A stretch of DNA of 64,000 bases from positions 1,426,001 to 1,490,000 of the forward strand of contig CP119316.1 of NCBI GenBank assembly GCA_029202985.1, written 5' to 3'. Below, in pieces: positions 55,899 to 64,000 of this stretch (positions are counted from its first letter, which is position 1; each line of letters starts with the position of its first letter). Source of the DNA: Candidatus Andeanibacterium colombiense (lineage in GTDB: Bacteria; Pseudomonadota; Alphaproteobacteria; Sphingomonadales; Sphingomonadaceae). The position numbers and the translations under genes were made by a program. The notes under the pieces are model-generated. The model ran no database searches and was not told the origin of the DNA. It was given only the letters and a program-made list of their open reading frames with translations.

Positions 55899-56200
55899 GT
55901 CTTCGGCTTCATCTCGAAACGCTGGAGCGGCTCACGAATCAAATCCATATATTCATCGACAGTGACGCCCGGCATCGTGTCGCCGGCCTTGAAGACAGCC
56001 TGCGCTTCCTTCAGCCGGTTGAAGAAATCTGCCTTCTTCCGCTCAGCTTCGGCGTGAGCGTCGGCCTTGACGATCCGCGCATTTCCCTCGCCATCCATCT
56101 CGAACCTGACGGGCTTGCCGGGCAGAAGACCCAGCGCATCCCGAATGTCCTTGGGGATGGTCACCTGGCCTTTGCTGGTGAGATTGTTATCGTGCTTCAT
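55895..56200 (-). CDS. vapB: AbrB/SpoVT-type antitoxin VapB
   Basis: 101 residues. The N-terminal swapped-hairpin DNA-binding domain reads NNLTSKGQVTIPKDIRDALGLLPGKPVRFEMDGEGNARIV. The C-terminal part (about residues 55-101) would wrap VapC. The start at 56200 (MKHDNNL) is chosen as the domain begins there; an upstream in-frame ATG lies in the operator. It is co-directional with vapC (4-base overlap) and preceded by a near-perfect palindromic operator. Confidence 0.9.
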   Translation of the reverse strand: MKHDNNLTSKGQVTIPKDIRDALGLLPGKPVRFEMDGEGNARIVKADAHAEAERKKADFFNRLKEAQAVFKAGDTMPGVTVDEYMDLIREPLQRFEMKPKT

Positions 56201-56207
56201 CCCTAAA

Positions 56208-56230
56208 GTATTACTTCCTTGAAGTAATAC
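56208..56230. promoter_or_regulatory. Operator palindrome of vapBC
   Basis: GTATTACTTC and its exact complement GAAGTAATAC flank a CTT spacer, eight bases before the vapB start and five bases after the gatA stop. The 10-bp arms and AT-rich character fit an autoregulated toxin-antitoxin operator. Confidence 0.75.
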
Positions 56231-56235
56231 GTCAA

Positions 56236-57723
56236 TCACCACCACCGCCGCGGCTTGGCCACAAACCGCGCGCGCGCTTCGAGCGCCAGCCCGGCGTTGA
56301 GCACGCCCTGTTCGTCGAACGCCTTGCCGATCACCTGCAGCCCCAGCGGCAGGCCCTCGCGGTTGAGGCCCGAGGGGACGCTCATCGCGGGCAGGCCCGC
56401 GAGCGAGGCGGGGACCGAGAACACGTCGTTGAGATACATCGCCAACGGATCGTCGAGCTTGTCGCCGAGCGCGAAGCTGGCGGTGGGCGTGGTCGGTGCG
56501 AGGATCACATCGACTGTCTCGAAGGCTTCCGAGAAATCGCGCGCGATCAGCGTGCGCAGCTTCTGCGCCTGGGTGTAATAAGCATCGTAGAAGCCGGCGC
56601 TGAGCACGTAGGTGCCGATCAGGATCCGGCGCTTGACCTCGTCGCCGAAGCCGGCGGCGCGGGTCGCGGCATACATGTCCTGGAGGTTCGCGCCCTCAGG
56701 CAGCTCGCGCAGACCGTAGCGCACGCCGTCATAGCGGGCGAGGTTGCTGGAGGCTTCGGCCGGGGCGATGATGTAATAGGTCGGCAGCGCATATTTGGTA
56801 TGCGGCAGGGAAATGTCGACGATCTCGGCGCCGGCATCCTTGAGCCAGGCGATCCCGTCATCCCACGCCTTCGCGACCTCGGCGTCCATCCCGTCCATGC
56901 GGTATTCGCGCGGGATGCCGACTTTCTTGCCCGTGAGGTCCGGGTTCAGCCCGGCTTCCCATGCAGGCACCGGCAGGTCGAGGCTGGTCGAATCCTTCGG
57001 ATCGAACCCGGCCATCGCCTCGAGCATGATCGCGCAGTCGCGCACGTCGCGCGCCATCGGGCCCGCCTGGTCGAGCGACGAGGCGAAGGCGACGATGCCC
57101 CAGCGGCTGCAGCGGCCGTAGGTCGGCTTGATCCCCGAGATGCCGGTGAAGGCGGCGGGCTGGCGGATCGAGCCGCCGGTGTCGGTGCCGGTCGCGGCCG
57201 GGGCGAGGCGGCCGGAGACCGCCGCGCTGGAACCGCCCGAGCTGCCGCCGGGGGCCAGCGGCGCGTTGCCGCCGTCGTTGCGCCGCCAGGGCGAAATGAC
57301 ATTGCCGAAATACGACGTCTCGTTCGACGAGCCCATCGCGAACTGGTCGAGGTTGAGCTTGCCGAGCATCCCCGCGCCCGCGTCCCAGAGCTTCTGCGAA
57401 ACGGTGCTTTCGTACTGCGGAATGAAGCCTTCGAGGATATGGCTCGCGGCGGTGGTCTGGACGCCCTTGGTCGCGAACAGATCCTTCATCCCGATCGGCA
57501 CGCCGGCCAGCTTGCCGAGCGGCTTGCCCGCGGCGCGATCGGCATCGACTATGTCCGCGGCTTCGAGCGCCTTCTCGGGCGTCGCGACGATGAACGCATT
57601 GAGCGCCTGCTGCGCGGCGGCGACATTGGCGTTGAAGCCTTCCGCCACTTCGCGCGCGGAGAAGTCGCCGCTCGCGACCCCGTCGCGGATCGCGGCGACG
57701 CCGAGTTCGGTGAGGTCAGTCAT
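56236..57723 (-). CDS. gatA: Aspartyl/glutamyl-tRNA amidotransferase subunit A
   Basis: 495 residues of the amidase-signature family. The Ser-cisSer-Lys active site is visible: [14 protein letters not shown] (Lys) and the Gly/Ser-rich [35 protein letters not shown]. GatA makes ammonia from glutamine for the GatB site. The start at 57723 (MTDLTELG) is chosen because the sequence just upstream belongs to a repeat. The 3' end lies 35 bases before vapB. Confidence 0.96.
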   Translation of the reverse strand: MTDLTELGVAAIRDGVASGDFSAREVAEGFNANVAAAQQALNAFIVATPEKALEAADIVDADRAAGKPLGKLAGVPIGMKDLFATKGVQTTAASHILEGFIPQYESTVSQKLWDAGAGMLGKLNLDQFAMGSSNETSYFGNVISPWRRNDGGNAPLAPGGSSGGSSAAVSGRLAPAATGTDTGGSIRQPAAFTGISGIKPTYGRCSRWGIVAFASSLDQAGPMARDVRDCAIMLEAMAGFDPKDSTSLDLPVPAWEAGLNPDLTGKKVGIPREYRMDGMDAEVAKAWDDGIAWLKDAGAEIVDISLPHTKYALPTYYIIAPAEASSNLARYDGVRYGLRELPEGANLQDMYAATRAAGFGDEVKRRILIGTYVLSAGFYDAYYTQAQKLRTLIARDFSEAFETVDVILAPTTPTASFALGDKLDDPLAMYLNDVFSVPASLAGLPAMSVPSGLNREGLPLGLQVIGKAFDEQGVLNAGLALEARARFVAKPRRWW

Positions 57724-57742
57724 CTGCGCAAACCTTCTTGTT

Positions 57743-57866
57743 CCCCTGCGAAAGCAGGGGCCCAGGGCGATCGTTCTCAAGCCCTCGTTTCTGGATCCCG
57801 GAACACGCGCCGCTGCGCGGCTGTCCGGGATGATCGAATGAAAATGCCGGCATTTTCATTCGATCA
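57743..57866. repeat. Composite repeat between gatC and gatA, ending in a perfect 36-bp palindrome
   Basis: Three inverted repeats lie in a row: CCCCTGC-GAAA-GCAGGGG (57743-57760); TCCCGGA / TCCGGGA (57796-57830); and a perfect 36-bp palindrome at 57831-57866 (arm TGATCGAATGAAAATGCC). The last includes the gatC stop codon and its last codons. The first belongs to the same hairpin family as the scpA insertion at 9393-9412. I recall similar motifs from sphingomonad genomes. Confidence 0.75.
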
Positions 57867-58158
57867 CCTTAGGCACGCCGAAGAAGCCGTGTTCGGCGGC
57901 GGGGGCGTTGGCCAGCACCGCGTCGCGCTTGCCGCCGCCGGTGAGCGGATCGGCATCGACCACGTCGTCGCGCAGGCGCAGATGGTTGGGGATCACCGCG
58001 GTCATCGGTTGGACGGCCGAGGTATCGACCTCTTCCAGCTGATCGACGAAGGAGAGGATCTTGTTGAGTTCGGGCGCCATGCGCTCGAGCTCCTCGTCGC
58101 TCATCCTGAGACGCGCGAGCGAAGCGATCTTGGCTACGGTTGCTTTATCGACGGACAT
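57856..58158 (-). CDS. gatC: Aspartyl/glutamyl-tRNA amidotransferase subunit C
   Basis: 100 residues. GatC stabilises GatA-GatB. Typical segments are [47 protein letters not shown] and the C-terminal LRDDVV...[23 protein letters not shown]. The last codons lie inside a perfect palindrome. The gap to gatA is 132 bases and filled by the composite repeat. Confidence 0.95.
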   Translation of the reverse strand: MSVDKATVAKIASLARLRMSDEELERMAPELNKILSFVDQLEEVDTSAVQPMTAVIPNHLRLRDDVVDADPLTGGGKRDAVLANAPAAEHGFFGVPKVIE

Positions 58159-58204
58159 GGCCGGGCGCTAGCAGCGCAGGCTGGCGGCTTCAAGCGCGAG
58201 TGGG

Positions 58205-59935
58205 CTAATCGAAGGGCTGGCCGACTGGCTTGCCATCAATATAGATCCGGCGACCGGAATAAGGCCGAACTTCGATCTTTGCTGAAGCTTCCTGTGTCGC
58301 TGCGGGATCGTATTGCAGCAGGTCCGCCTGTCGATAAGCAATCCGCCCGTCTGCCTCACGCATCAGATGGCTGACTGAGCGGCTCTCGACCAACGCAAGA
58401 TGGCGGGTTCCGTCCGGCCAGTCACCTAGATCGAATACACCACATGGATCCGCACATGCGCCGCGCGTCACCCTGACCCAAGTCTTCACTTCGCCGACGA
58501 GTAGCGGATCGTCGAATTGAAATTTTAGGCGCGCGACTCGTTCTTCGCCATCGTTGGTAGGCAAGTCGATCGGCATTACATAGGGACGGCCAGTGCGGCC
58601 CTGCGCGGCTTTTGCAAGCATCGCTATATTCGAGTTTGAGTCATTCGCCAGCTTCGCCAGCGCCCGTCGCCCGGCATCGCCGAAATCCCATTTGAGCGCA
58701 TCGTAGTCGAAGTTCTTCGAGGTGACCTTGCCGCTCTCCAGCCGTGCGACCTGGTTCGCCGCCGAGATCCCGCCAAAGTCGAGGATCGGCAGCGCGAGGA
58801 ACAGCGCGAAGACCGCGATCCCCAACGCGATGTTGAGGTTTCCGCTGCGCAGAAGCGGCCGCCAGCTCCACACCTTGCCCCGCACCACCGCGACCCAGGC
58901 GACGATCCCATAGCCAACCGCCACCGCGATCGCACACAGCGCCCACAGCCGCTCTGGCGAAAGCCCATGCTGCGCGATCCGCGTGCCCATCGAGATTGCC
59001 GCAAATACCGTCAGCGGCAGGATTCCGGTTGCGAGCACGAAAGCCGTCACCCGCATCACCACCGAGCGGGTCATGTCGGTATCGTCGTCGCGCACGATCG
59101 CATTGGTCAGGATGAAGGCCCCGCCGGCGCAGGCGAGCAGCACCGGAGTCGCGCTCTGGGTCGCTTCCCACAGCACATTCGGGCCCGAGACCAGCATCGC
59201 GATCAGGAAGCACACCAGCGCGACCGCGAGCGGCACCGCGAGCAGCGAGAACAGCAGCATCACCACGAATTGCAGCGTACCGATGATCTTGAGATGGTTG
59301 CGCAGCACGCCGAGCGCGCCGCCGAAGCAGATTCCCGAGTAGGTCCAGCCGAACCATTCCTTGTTCAGCAGGTCGCGCAGCAGATCGATCTTGAGGAGAT
59401 GGAACAGCTCTGAAAGGACGAAGAACACCAGCCAGCTGAGGCCGACGAAAGCAAGCGAACCACCCGCGCTGACAAGATCCGTCCAGGCGAAGAAATGCGC
59501 ATCGCGATAGGGGGTTTTGAACCGCTGGCGGTGGAAACCGGCCTGGAACAGCGGCAGTGCGATCACGGTCGCGATCACCGCGGCGCTGAAGCCGTATTGG
59601 CTGTCGGCGGCATGATCGCCCGCATGGGTCGCGCGCCATGCGAGCCCCGCCATCACCAGCCCGGCGGTCAGCGCAAAGACAGCCGCTTCTTTCCAGCGCT
59701 CGCGTTCGAGCGAGAAAGCCGCGGCGAGCGAGCCGAACAAGAGGAAGGCCGCGAGCGCGATTCGCCCCGGTGAATCTTCATGCCCCCTGGTCGCGAGATG
59801 GATCAGCAGCCCGGCCGAGCCCAACAGGCCCGCGAGCAGCCACGGCCTCCGTGGCCAGTCATGTGCCCAATCCTGCGCGCGGCCCTCGGCCCGCGACTCG
59901 ACGATGCCCTCTCCCATGCGCGCAGCATCCGCCAT
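58205..59935 (-). CDS. Membrane protein of the DUF4153 type
   Basis: 576 residues. The N-terminal 380 residues hold about ten hydrophobic segments (for example WLLAGLLGSAGLLIHLA, AVIATVIALPLFQAGF, FAWTDLVSAGGSLAFVGLSWLVFFVLSELFHLL). The remainder is a soluble, probably periplasmic domain with TRGACADPCGVFDLGDWPDG. The layout and the CFGGALGVLRNH segment resemble DUF4153 membrane proteins, whose function is not known. The first 30 residues are charged and cytoplasmic. Alternative start at 59917 (MGEGI). Confidence 0.75.
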   Translation of the reverse strand: MADAARMGEGIVESRAEGRAQDWAHDWPRRPWLLAGLLGSAGLLIHLATRGHEDSPGRIALAAFLLFGSLAAAFSLERERWKEAAVFALTAGLVMAGLAWRATHAGDHAADSQYGFSAAVIATVIALPLFQAGFHRQRFKTPYRDAHFFAWTDLVSAGGSLAFVGLSWLVFFVLSELFHLLKIDLLRDLLNKEWFGWTYSGICFGGALGVLRNHLKIIGTLQFVVMLLFSLLAVPLAVALVCFLIAMLVSGPNVLWEATQSATPVLLACAGGAFILTNAIVRDDDTDMTRSVVMRVTAFVLATGILPLTVFAAISMGTRIAQHGLSPERLWALCAIAVAVGYGIVAWVAVVRGKVWSWRPLLRSGNLNIALGIAVFALFLALPILDFGGISAANQVARLESGKVTSKNFDYDALKWDFGDAGRRALAKLANDSNSNIAMLAKAAQGRTGRPYVMPIDLPTNDGEERVARLKFQFDDPLLVGEVKTWVRVTRGACADPCGVFDLGDWPDGTRHLALVESRSVSHLMREADGRIAYRQADLLQYDPAATQEASAKIEVRPYSGRRIYIDGKPVGQPFD

Positions 59936-59950
59936 CGCGGTGCCTGCGGC

Positions 59951-60038
59951 AAGAGCCCAGCCCTACCCCTTCCCGCAGGCGGGAGCGGAGCGGGACTTGC
60001 GAACGAAGTGCGTCAGTCGCAGCGGGGTGGGCTGCGCC
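59951..60038. repeat. Palindromic intergenic repeat between DUF4153 and FKBP genes
   Basis: The outer ends are roughly complementary (GCCCAGCCCTACCCC and GGGGTGGGCTGCG), and an inner CCCGC-AGG-CGGG hairpin lies near 59970. It resembles CCCTACCCC...GGGGTGGGC intergenic elements common in sphingomonad genomes, as I recall them. No reading frame. Confidence 0.5.
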
Positions 60039-60041
60039 GGA

Positions 60042-60614
60042 TCAGTTCGAGGGAGCGGCGCCCGCGGGAGCCGCGCCGCCCGGCGCGCCGCCGGGACCGC
60101 CCGCGCCGCCGCCCTGCATCTGCTGAAGCTGCTGCATCATCTGCATGCGGCGCTGGAAATCGGCTTCGGACATGAAATCGACCACGTCGATGTCGAAGGT
60201 CAGGTCGCTGTTCTTCGGGATCACCACTTCGCCGGTCATCGGGTTGGTGCGGTCCTGGTCGCCATAGGCCTTCGCCGCCGGGATCGTCAGGACGTACTTG
60301 CCGCCCTTCTGCATCTTGGTCAGGCCTTCGACGAAGCCCTTGATCATGCCCTGGCCGAGCGGGATCGGGGCGTTCTGCTGCTGATCGAACACGGTGCCGT
60401 TCTTGAGCTTGCCGACATAGTTGATCACCACCACGTCCGTCTTGCCAGGATAGGCGCCGAGGCCGGCCTTGACCACAGCCACCTTGACCGCCGGCGGAGT
60501 GGTCAGCCATGCGAGCCCGGCGCCGAGCACGATCGCCAGCGCCACGGCGATCCACACCTTCGCGAGCGAGCTTTTCCTGACGGGCTGGAGCGGAACCTGG
60601 GTGACTTCGACCAT
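60042..60614 (-). CDS. FKBP-type peptidyl-prolyl isomerase with membrane anchor
   Basis: 190 residues. An N-terminal signal-anchor (LAKVWIAVALAIVLGAGLAWLTT) precedes an FKBP domain: VVVINYVGKLKNGTVFDQQQNAPIPLGQGMIKGFVEGLTKMQKGGKYVLTIPAAKAYGDQD, with PKNSDLTFDIDVVDF at the end. The tail is Gln/Met-rich, then Ala/Gly/Pro-rich. It would speed prolyl isomerisation and folding at the periplasmic membrane face. Standalone gene, 55 bases after the rpsU terminator. Confidence 0.92.
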   Translation of the reverse strand: MVEVTQVPLQPVRKSSLAKVWIAVALAIVLGAGLAWLTTPPAVKVAVVKAGLGAYPGKTDVVVINYVGKLKNGTVFDQQQNAPIPLGQGMIKGFVEGLTKMQKGGKYVLTIPAAKAYGDQDRTNPMTGEVVIPKNSDLTFDIDVVDFMSEADFQRRMQMMQQLQQMQGGGAGGPGGAPGGAAPAGAAPSN

Positions 60615-60632
60615 GGGCGGGATCCTGAAATA

Positions 60633-60666
60633 CGAAAGGCGCGGGAATTGCTTCCCGCGCCTTTGG
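60633..60666 (-). terminator. Rho-independent terminator of rpsU
   Basis: Perfect 12-bp stem AAAGGCGCGGGA / TCCCGCGCCTTT with a six-base loop, on the minus strand downstream of rpsU and before the FKBP gene. Confidence 0.85.
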
Positions 60667-60706
60667 CTTAACTGTGCTGTGGGTTCAAGCGATTGCTTGA
60701 GAGGCC

Positions 60707-60916
60707 CTACTTGGCGCTGCCGTCACGCTCGGCGCGCTTGCGTTCCAGCTTGCGCGCGCGGCGAACCGCGGCTGCCTTTTCGCGCGCGCGCTTTTCGCTC
60801 GGCTTCTCGTAATGACGGCGCAGCTTCATCTCGCGATACACGCCTTCGCGCTGCAGCTTCTTCTTGAGCGCGCGCAGGGCCTGGTCGACATTGTTATCGC
60901 GAACGATGATCTGCAT
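60707..60916 (-). CDS. rpsU: 30S ribosomal protein S21
   Basis: 69 residues: [60 protein letters not shown] is a complete S21, a small basic protein of the 30S platform near the anti-Shine-Dalgarno sequence. The start at 60916 gives the conserved MQIIV; a TTG four codons earlier is possible. The upstream 209 bases to crcB contain no gene I can support. Confidence 0.95.
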   Translation of the reverse strand: MQIIVRDNNVDQALRALKKKLQREGVYREMKLRRHYEKPSEKRAREKAAAVRRARKLERKRAERDGSAK

Positions 60917-61125
60917 AAATTCCAACACCTCACAGCAACACGAGAATCAGCCCACCGGAGTGGGTCAAAACCCGGGTAATTCGACGAAAATGGCTCCGAA
61001 TCCCAAAAGGATCGGCCCCGAATGGAGGCGCGCCTACCCAAATCGCGGTCAAAAGGCAAGCATTTGGGCGCGCAATGCGACCGGCGCACTTTCCACTTGG
61101 ATGGCGCGCGGCTAAGGCTCGCCGG

Positions 61126-61533
61126 ATGAACCCGCCTTCCCCCCTTGCCGCCAGCGGCCTCGTCGCCGTCGGCGGAGCGATCGGATCTGTACTGCGCTAC
61201 CAGACCGGGCGCCTGCTCACCATGCTGCTCGGCCCCGCCACCGTCACCGCGTTTCCGTGGGCGACGCTCGCGGTCAATATCCTCGGCAGCCTGGTGATGG
61301 GCGGCCTCGCCGGCTTCCTCGCGCGGCATGGCGGCGCGGGCGAGCACTGGCGCCTGTTCGTCGGCGTCGGCATCCTCGGTGGCTTCACCACCTTCTCCAG
61401 CTTCAGCCTCGAGACGATGATGCTGATCGAGCGCGGCCAGCCCTCGCTCGCCTTCATCTATGCGGCGGTCTCGCTGCTCGCCGGGCTGACCGCGCTCTAT
61501 GCCGGCCTCATCGTGATGCGGATCGCGGCATGA
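61126..61533 (+). CDS. crcB: Fluoride ion channel CrcB (Fluc)
   Basis: 135 residues, four membrane helices. Family signatures VGGAIGSVLRYQTGR, LAVNILGSLVMGGLAGF and GILGGFTTFSSFSLETMMLIERGQ include the sodium/fluoride pore region. CrcB exports fluoride as a dual-topology dimer. No fluoride riboswitch could be recognised upstream. The stop overlaps the start of the pseudouridine synthase gene (ATGA). Confidence 0.94.
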   Translation: MNPPSPLAASGLVAVGGAIGSVLRYQTGRLLTMLLGPATVTAFPWATLAVNILGSLVMGGLAGFLARHGGAGEHWRLFVGVGILGGFTTFSSFSLETMMLIERGQPSLAFIYAAVSLLAGLTALYAGLIVMRIAA

Positions 61534-62819
61534 GCGAGACAGGCAGCGCGGACGTCCGCCAGTTCACGGTCAAGCCGGACGACGAGGGCATCCGGCTCGA
61601 CCGCTGGTTCAAGCGGCACCTGCCGCAGATCGGCTTCGCGACCGTATCGCGCTGGGCGCGCACCGGGCAGATCCGGGTGGACGGCAAGCGCGCCAAGGTC
61701 GACGACCGGCTCGCCGCGGGCCAGCAACTGCGCGTCCCCCCAGGCGGCGAGCCGACCGAACGCAAGCCGCGCGAGCAGCGCGTGCTGTCGGAGGACGAGA
61801 TCGTCCGCGCCGAGGACATGGTGATCACGCAGGACCGCGCGGCGATCGTGCTCAACAAGCCGCCCGGCCTCGCGACCCAGGGCGGGACCGGGACCAAGGA
61901 ACATGTCGACGGATTGCTCGACGCCTTCGTGCGCCCAAGCGCCAAGGGCGATGAGCCGCGCCCGCGGCTGGTCCACCGGCTCGACAAAGACACGAGCGGC
62001 GTCCTCCTCGTCGCGCGCACTCCGGGCAGCGCCGCGTTCTTCTCGAAGCGCTTCGCCGGGCGTTCGGCGAAGAAGGTCTACTGGGCGCTGGTCGTCGGGG
62101 TGCCCGATGCGCTCGAAGGGACGATCGAGGCCCCGCTCGCCAAGCAGCCGGGCACCGGCGGCGAGAAGATGTGGGTCGATGAAGAAAACGGCCAGGCGGC
62201 CAAGACCCGGTTCCGCGTGATCGAACGCGCGGCCAAGCGCGCCGCCTGGGTCGAGCTGCAACCGCTGACCGGCCGCACCCACCAGTTGCGCGTGCACATG
62301 GCGGCGATCGGCCACCCGATCGTCGGCGACGGCAAATACGGCGGCCAGGATGCGTTCCTGACCGGCAGCGTCAGCCGCAAGATGCACCTCCATGCGCGGC
62401 GGCTGGTGATCGACCATCCCGATGGCACCAAGCTCGACGTCACCGCCGAACTGCCCGACCATTTCGCGTCGAGCATGGACCATCTCGGCTTCGACATGAC
62501 GTTGAGCGACGCTTTGCCCGACGAAACCCCCTTCCGGCCCGGCCGCGTCGAAAAGAAGCAGGAAGCGAAAGCCCACGCCAAGCAGTACCGCAAGGAACGG
62601 CGCGGCGAGCGGCGCAAGCGCGCGGAAGGCCCGGTCGGGCGCACCCCCACCGGCAAGCGCGCCGAGCCCGCCGCGAAGGGCAAGGCCCCGGGCAAGGCCG
62701 CAGGACGGCCGGCGGCCAGATCGGCTGGCAAACCGGCCGGGAAGCCGGCAGGTCGGCCCGCGGGCAAAGGCTCTGGCAAGCCCGCCGGAGGAAAACCGAA
62801 GCCGCGCGGCCGCCCCTGA
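61530..62819 (+). CDS. RluA-family (RluC-like) 23S rRNA pseudouridine synthase with a long basic tail
   Basis: 429 residues. The S4 domain (RLDRWFKRHLPQIGFATVSRWARTGQIRVDGKR) is followed by the catalytic RluA domain with RLVHRLDKDTSGVLLVARTPGSAAFF, in which Asp of HRLDKDTSG is the nucleophile, and LTGRTHQLRVHMAAIGHPIVGDGKYGG. From about residue 345 a Lys/Arg/Ala/Pro/Gly-rich tail of roughly 85 residues follows; it is probably disordered and RNA-binding. It modifies uridines in 23S rRNA; which positions cannot be told. Adjacent genes overlap at both ends. Confidence 0.9.
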   Translation: MSETGSADVRQFTVKPDDEGIRLDRWFKRHLPQIGFATVSRWARTGQIRVDGKRAKVDDRLAAGQQLRVPPGGEPTERKPREQRVLSEDEIVRAEDMVITQDRAAIVLNKPPGLATQGGTGTKEHVDGLLDAFVRPSAKGDEPRPRLVHRLDKDTSGVLLVARTPGSAAFFSKRFAGRSAKKVYWALVVGVPDALEGTIEAPLAKQPGTGGEKMWVDEENGQAAKTRFRVIERAAKRAAWVELQPLTGRTHQLRVHMAAIGHPIVGDGKYGGQDAFLTGSVSRKMHLHARRLVIDHPDGTKLDVTAELPDHFASSMDHLGFDMTLSDALPDETPFRPGRVEKKQEAKAHAKQYRKERRGERRKRAEGPVGRTPTGKRAEPAAKGKAPGKAAGRPAARSAGKPAGKPAGRPAGKGSGKPAGGKPKPRGRP

Positions 62820-63436
62820 TGCATCCGAATCCCGCCTTCCGCAGCGAGGACCGGGCACTGCTCGAAACGCTGATCGAGGAGGTCGGCTTCGGGATGGTGT
62901 TCGGCCAGGTGCCCGACGGGCCGCGGGTCGCGCATACGCCGATCGTCTCCAGCCGGGACGGGGCGGTGCAATTCCACCTCTCGCGGGCAAACGCCCTCGC
63001 CCGCCATCTCGACGGGATGAACGCGCTGATCGTGATCAACGGGCCCGACGCCTATGTCAGCCCGCGCTGGTACGAAGAGCCGGGGCAGGTCCCGACCTGG
63101 AACTATGTGACGCTCGAACTCGAAGGCCGCGTGCGCAAGACGCATGAGGAAGGTCTCGCCGCGCTGCTCGATGCGATCGGCCGGCGGCAGGAAGCCCGAA
63201 TCGTTCCGATGGGGGGTGGCGGGGGCACGCCGTGGACCCCCGATTCGGTGCCGCAGGACTATTGGGACAGGCTGATCCGCGGGATCACCGGGTTCGAGAT
63301 GGAAGTGCTCGCCTGGCGCCCGACCTTCAAACTGTCGCAGAACAAGCCCGAGGCCGACCGTGCGCGGATCGCCGAGGCGCTGGAGGCGAATGGCGCGAAG
63401 GCGCTCGCCGGATTGATGAGAGGATTGGCTGCATGA
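62819..63436 (+). CDS. PaiB-like FMN-binding protein
   Basis: 205 residues: MHPNPAFRSEDRALLETLIEEVGFGMVFGQVPDGPRVAHTPIV, YVSPRWYEEPGQVPTWNYVTLELEGRV and ITGFEMEVLAWRPTFKLSQNKPEADRARIAEAL are the hallmarks of the PaiB/FMN-binding split-barrel family. Bacillus PaiB is described as a negative regulator of sporulation and protease genes; in alphaproteobacteria the role is unknown. It overlaps the pseudouridine synthase by one base and the HAD gene by four. Confidence 0.87.
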   Translation: MHPNPAFRSEDRALLETLIEEVGFGMVFGQVPDGPRVAHTPIVSSRDGAVQFHLSRANALARHLDGMNALIVINGPDAYVSPRWYEEPGQVPTWNYVTLELEGRVRKTHEEGLAALLDAIGRRQEARIVPMGGGGGTPWTPDSVPQDYWDRLIRGITGFEMEVLAWRPTFKLSQNKPEADRARIAEALEANGAKALAGLMRGLAA

Positions 63437-64000
63437 CCCGCCTTGCCGTGTTCGACTGCGATGGGACCCTGATCGACGGCCAGGCGGCCGTGTGCGAAGC
63501 GATGCGCAGCGGGTTCGAGACGGTCGGCCTGCCGGTGCCGCCCGATCACGAGATCCGCCGGATCGTCGGCCTCAGCCTGCCGGTCGCGATCCGCGGGCTG
63601 GTGCCGGATGCCTCGTCCGAACTGGTGACCCAGGCGGTCGAGGCCTATCGCGCGGCGTTCTTCGCAATGCGCCAGGAAGGCCGGGTGCACGAGCCGCTCT
63701 ACAACGGAATCCGCGAGTTGCTCGAAGCGTTGCGCGGCAATGGCTGGGACCTCGCGGTCGCGACCGGCAAGTCGCAGCGCGGCGCCGAACGCGCGCTGAC
63801 GACCCACGGGATCGCCGACCTGTTCAACTCGGTGCAGACCGCCGACAACCATCCGTCCAAGCCCGATCCGGCAATGCTGCAGTCCGCGATGGACGCAATC
63901 GGCGCCGCGCCCGAGCACACGGTGATGATCGGCGACACCGCTTACGACATGGCGATGGCCCGCAGCGCCGGAGTCCGCGCGATCGGGGTCGGCTGGGGCT
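63433..64000 (+). CDS. HAD-family hydrolase, phosphoglycolate-phosphatase-like (3' end outside window)
   Basis: The open frame from 63433 runs to the end without a stop (at least 189 residues). HAD motif I is VFDCDGTLIDG, motif II VATGKS, motif III lysine SKPDPAML, motif IV IGDTAYDMAMARSAGVRAIGVGWG. The cap domain lies between I and II. Members act on phosphoglycolate, pyrophosphate or sugar phosphates; this one cannot be narrowed. ATG overlaps the PaiB stop. Confidence 0.9.
   Translation, partial: MTRLAVFDCDGTLIDGQAAVCEAMRSGFETVGLPVPPDHEIRRIVGLSLPVAIRGLVPDASSELVTQAVEAYRAAFFAMRQEGRVHEPLYNGIRELLEALRGNGWDLAVATGKSQRGAERALTTHGIADLFNSVQTADNHPSKPDPAMLQSAMDAIGAAPEHTVMIGDTAYDMAMARSAGVRAIGVGWG

Noticed and set aside
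60917..61125. Possible fluoride riboswitch before crcB
   Set aside because: I could not find the GGNGAUGG-type core or the pseudoknot of the crcB motif in this 209-base gap.

Overview
The window is about 64 kb of high-GC, gene-dense chromosome from an alphaproteobacterium, most probably of the order Sphingomonadales. Supporting this are the tatC-tatB-tatA / scpB-scpA-nagZ-SPOR-argS block, a proline-linker OmpA protein, two very large TonB-dependent receptors, a tad/cpa pilus locus, and several short palindromic intergenic repeats that I recall from sphingomonad genomes. No rRNA, tRNA, CRISPR array, prophage or insertion sequence was seen.

Layout. 1-6.3 kb: OmpA C-terminus (cut by the left edge), a GH24 lysozyme, bpt (N-end rule transferase), ilvA, a 3-hydroxyisobutyrate-dehydrogenase-like enzyme and an exported amidohydrolase. 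6.3-13 kb: one long minus-strand block, argS -> SPOR protein -> nagZ -> scpA -> scpB -> tatA -> tatB -> tatC, with several ATGA-type overlaps. 13-19 kb: a lipoprotein, ispH-thrB-rnhA, a PEBP-like lipoprotein, a YegP-like small protein, an FAD amine oxidoreductase and a lipase-like hydrolase. 19.2-26.4 kb: cpaA-cpaB-cpaC-cpaD-cpaE-tadB-tadC, in which the usual cpaF/tadA ATPase gene is absent. 26.5-29.4 kb: MarR regulator, then SDR -> TetR -> mtnP.

29.4-42.9 kb is the most unusual part. Two TonB-dependent receptor genes each follow a long leader that holds the same 28-nt motif exactly 172 nt before a GTG start, plus two hairpins in matching places. After them come a sulfotransferase and a TPR-sulfotransferase with overlapping stop and start codons. 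Decayed copies of both sulfotransferases flank clpB: an N-terminal remnant on one side and a frameshifted, internally deleted TPR-sulfotransferase on the other. I read this as a receptor/sulfotransferase cassette that was duplicated and is now partly decayed.

42.9-53.4 kb: a penicillin-acylase-family Ntn hydrolase, a double-domain M16 peptidase, a small conserved protein, and two convergent three-gene clusters of exported proteins of unknown function. 53.5-58.2 kb: trmL and the gatC-gatA-gatB amidotransferase operon, in which a vapBC toxin-antitoxin pair with its own palindromic operator sits between gatA and gatB. 58.2-64 kb: a DUF4153-like membrane protein, an FKBP isomerase, rpsU, crcB, an RluA-family pseudouridine synthase with a long basic tail, a PaiB-like protein and a HAD phosphatase cut by the right edge.

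All assignments come from reading the sequence. Family names rest on recognised motifs, not on database searches.
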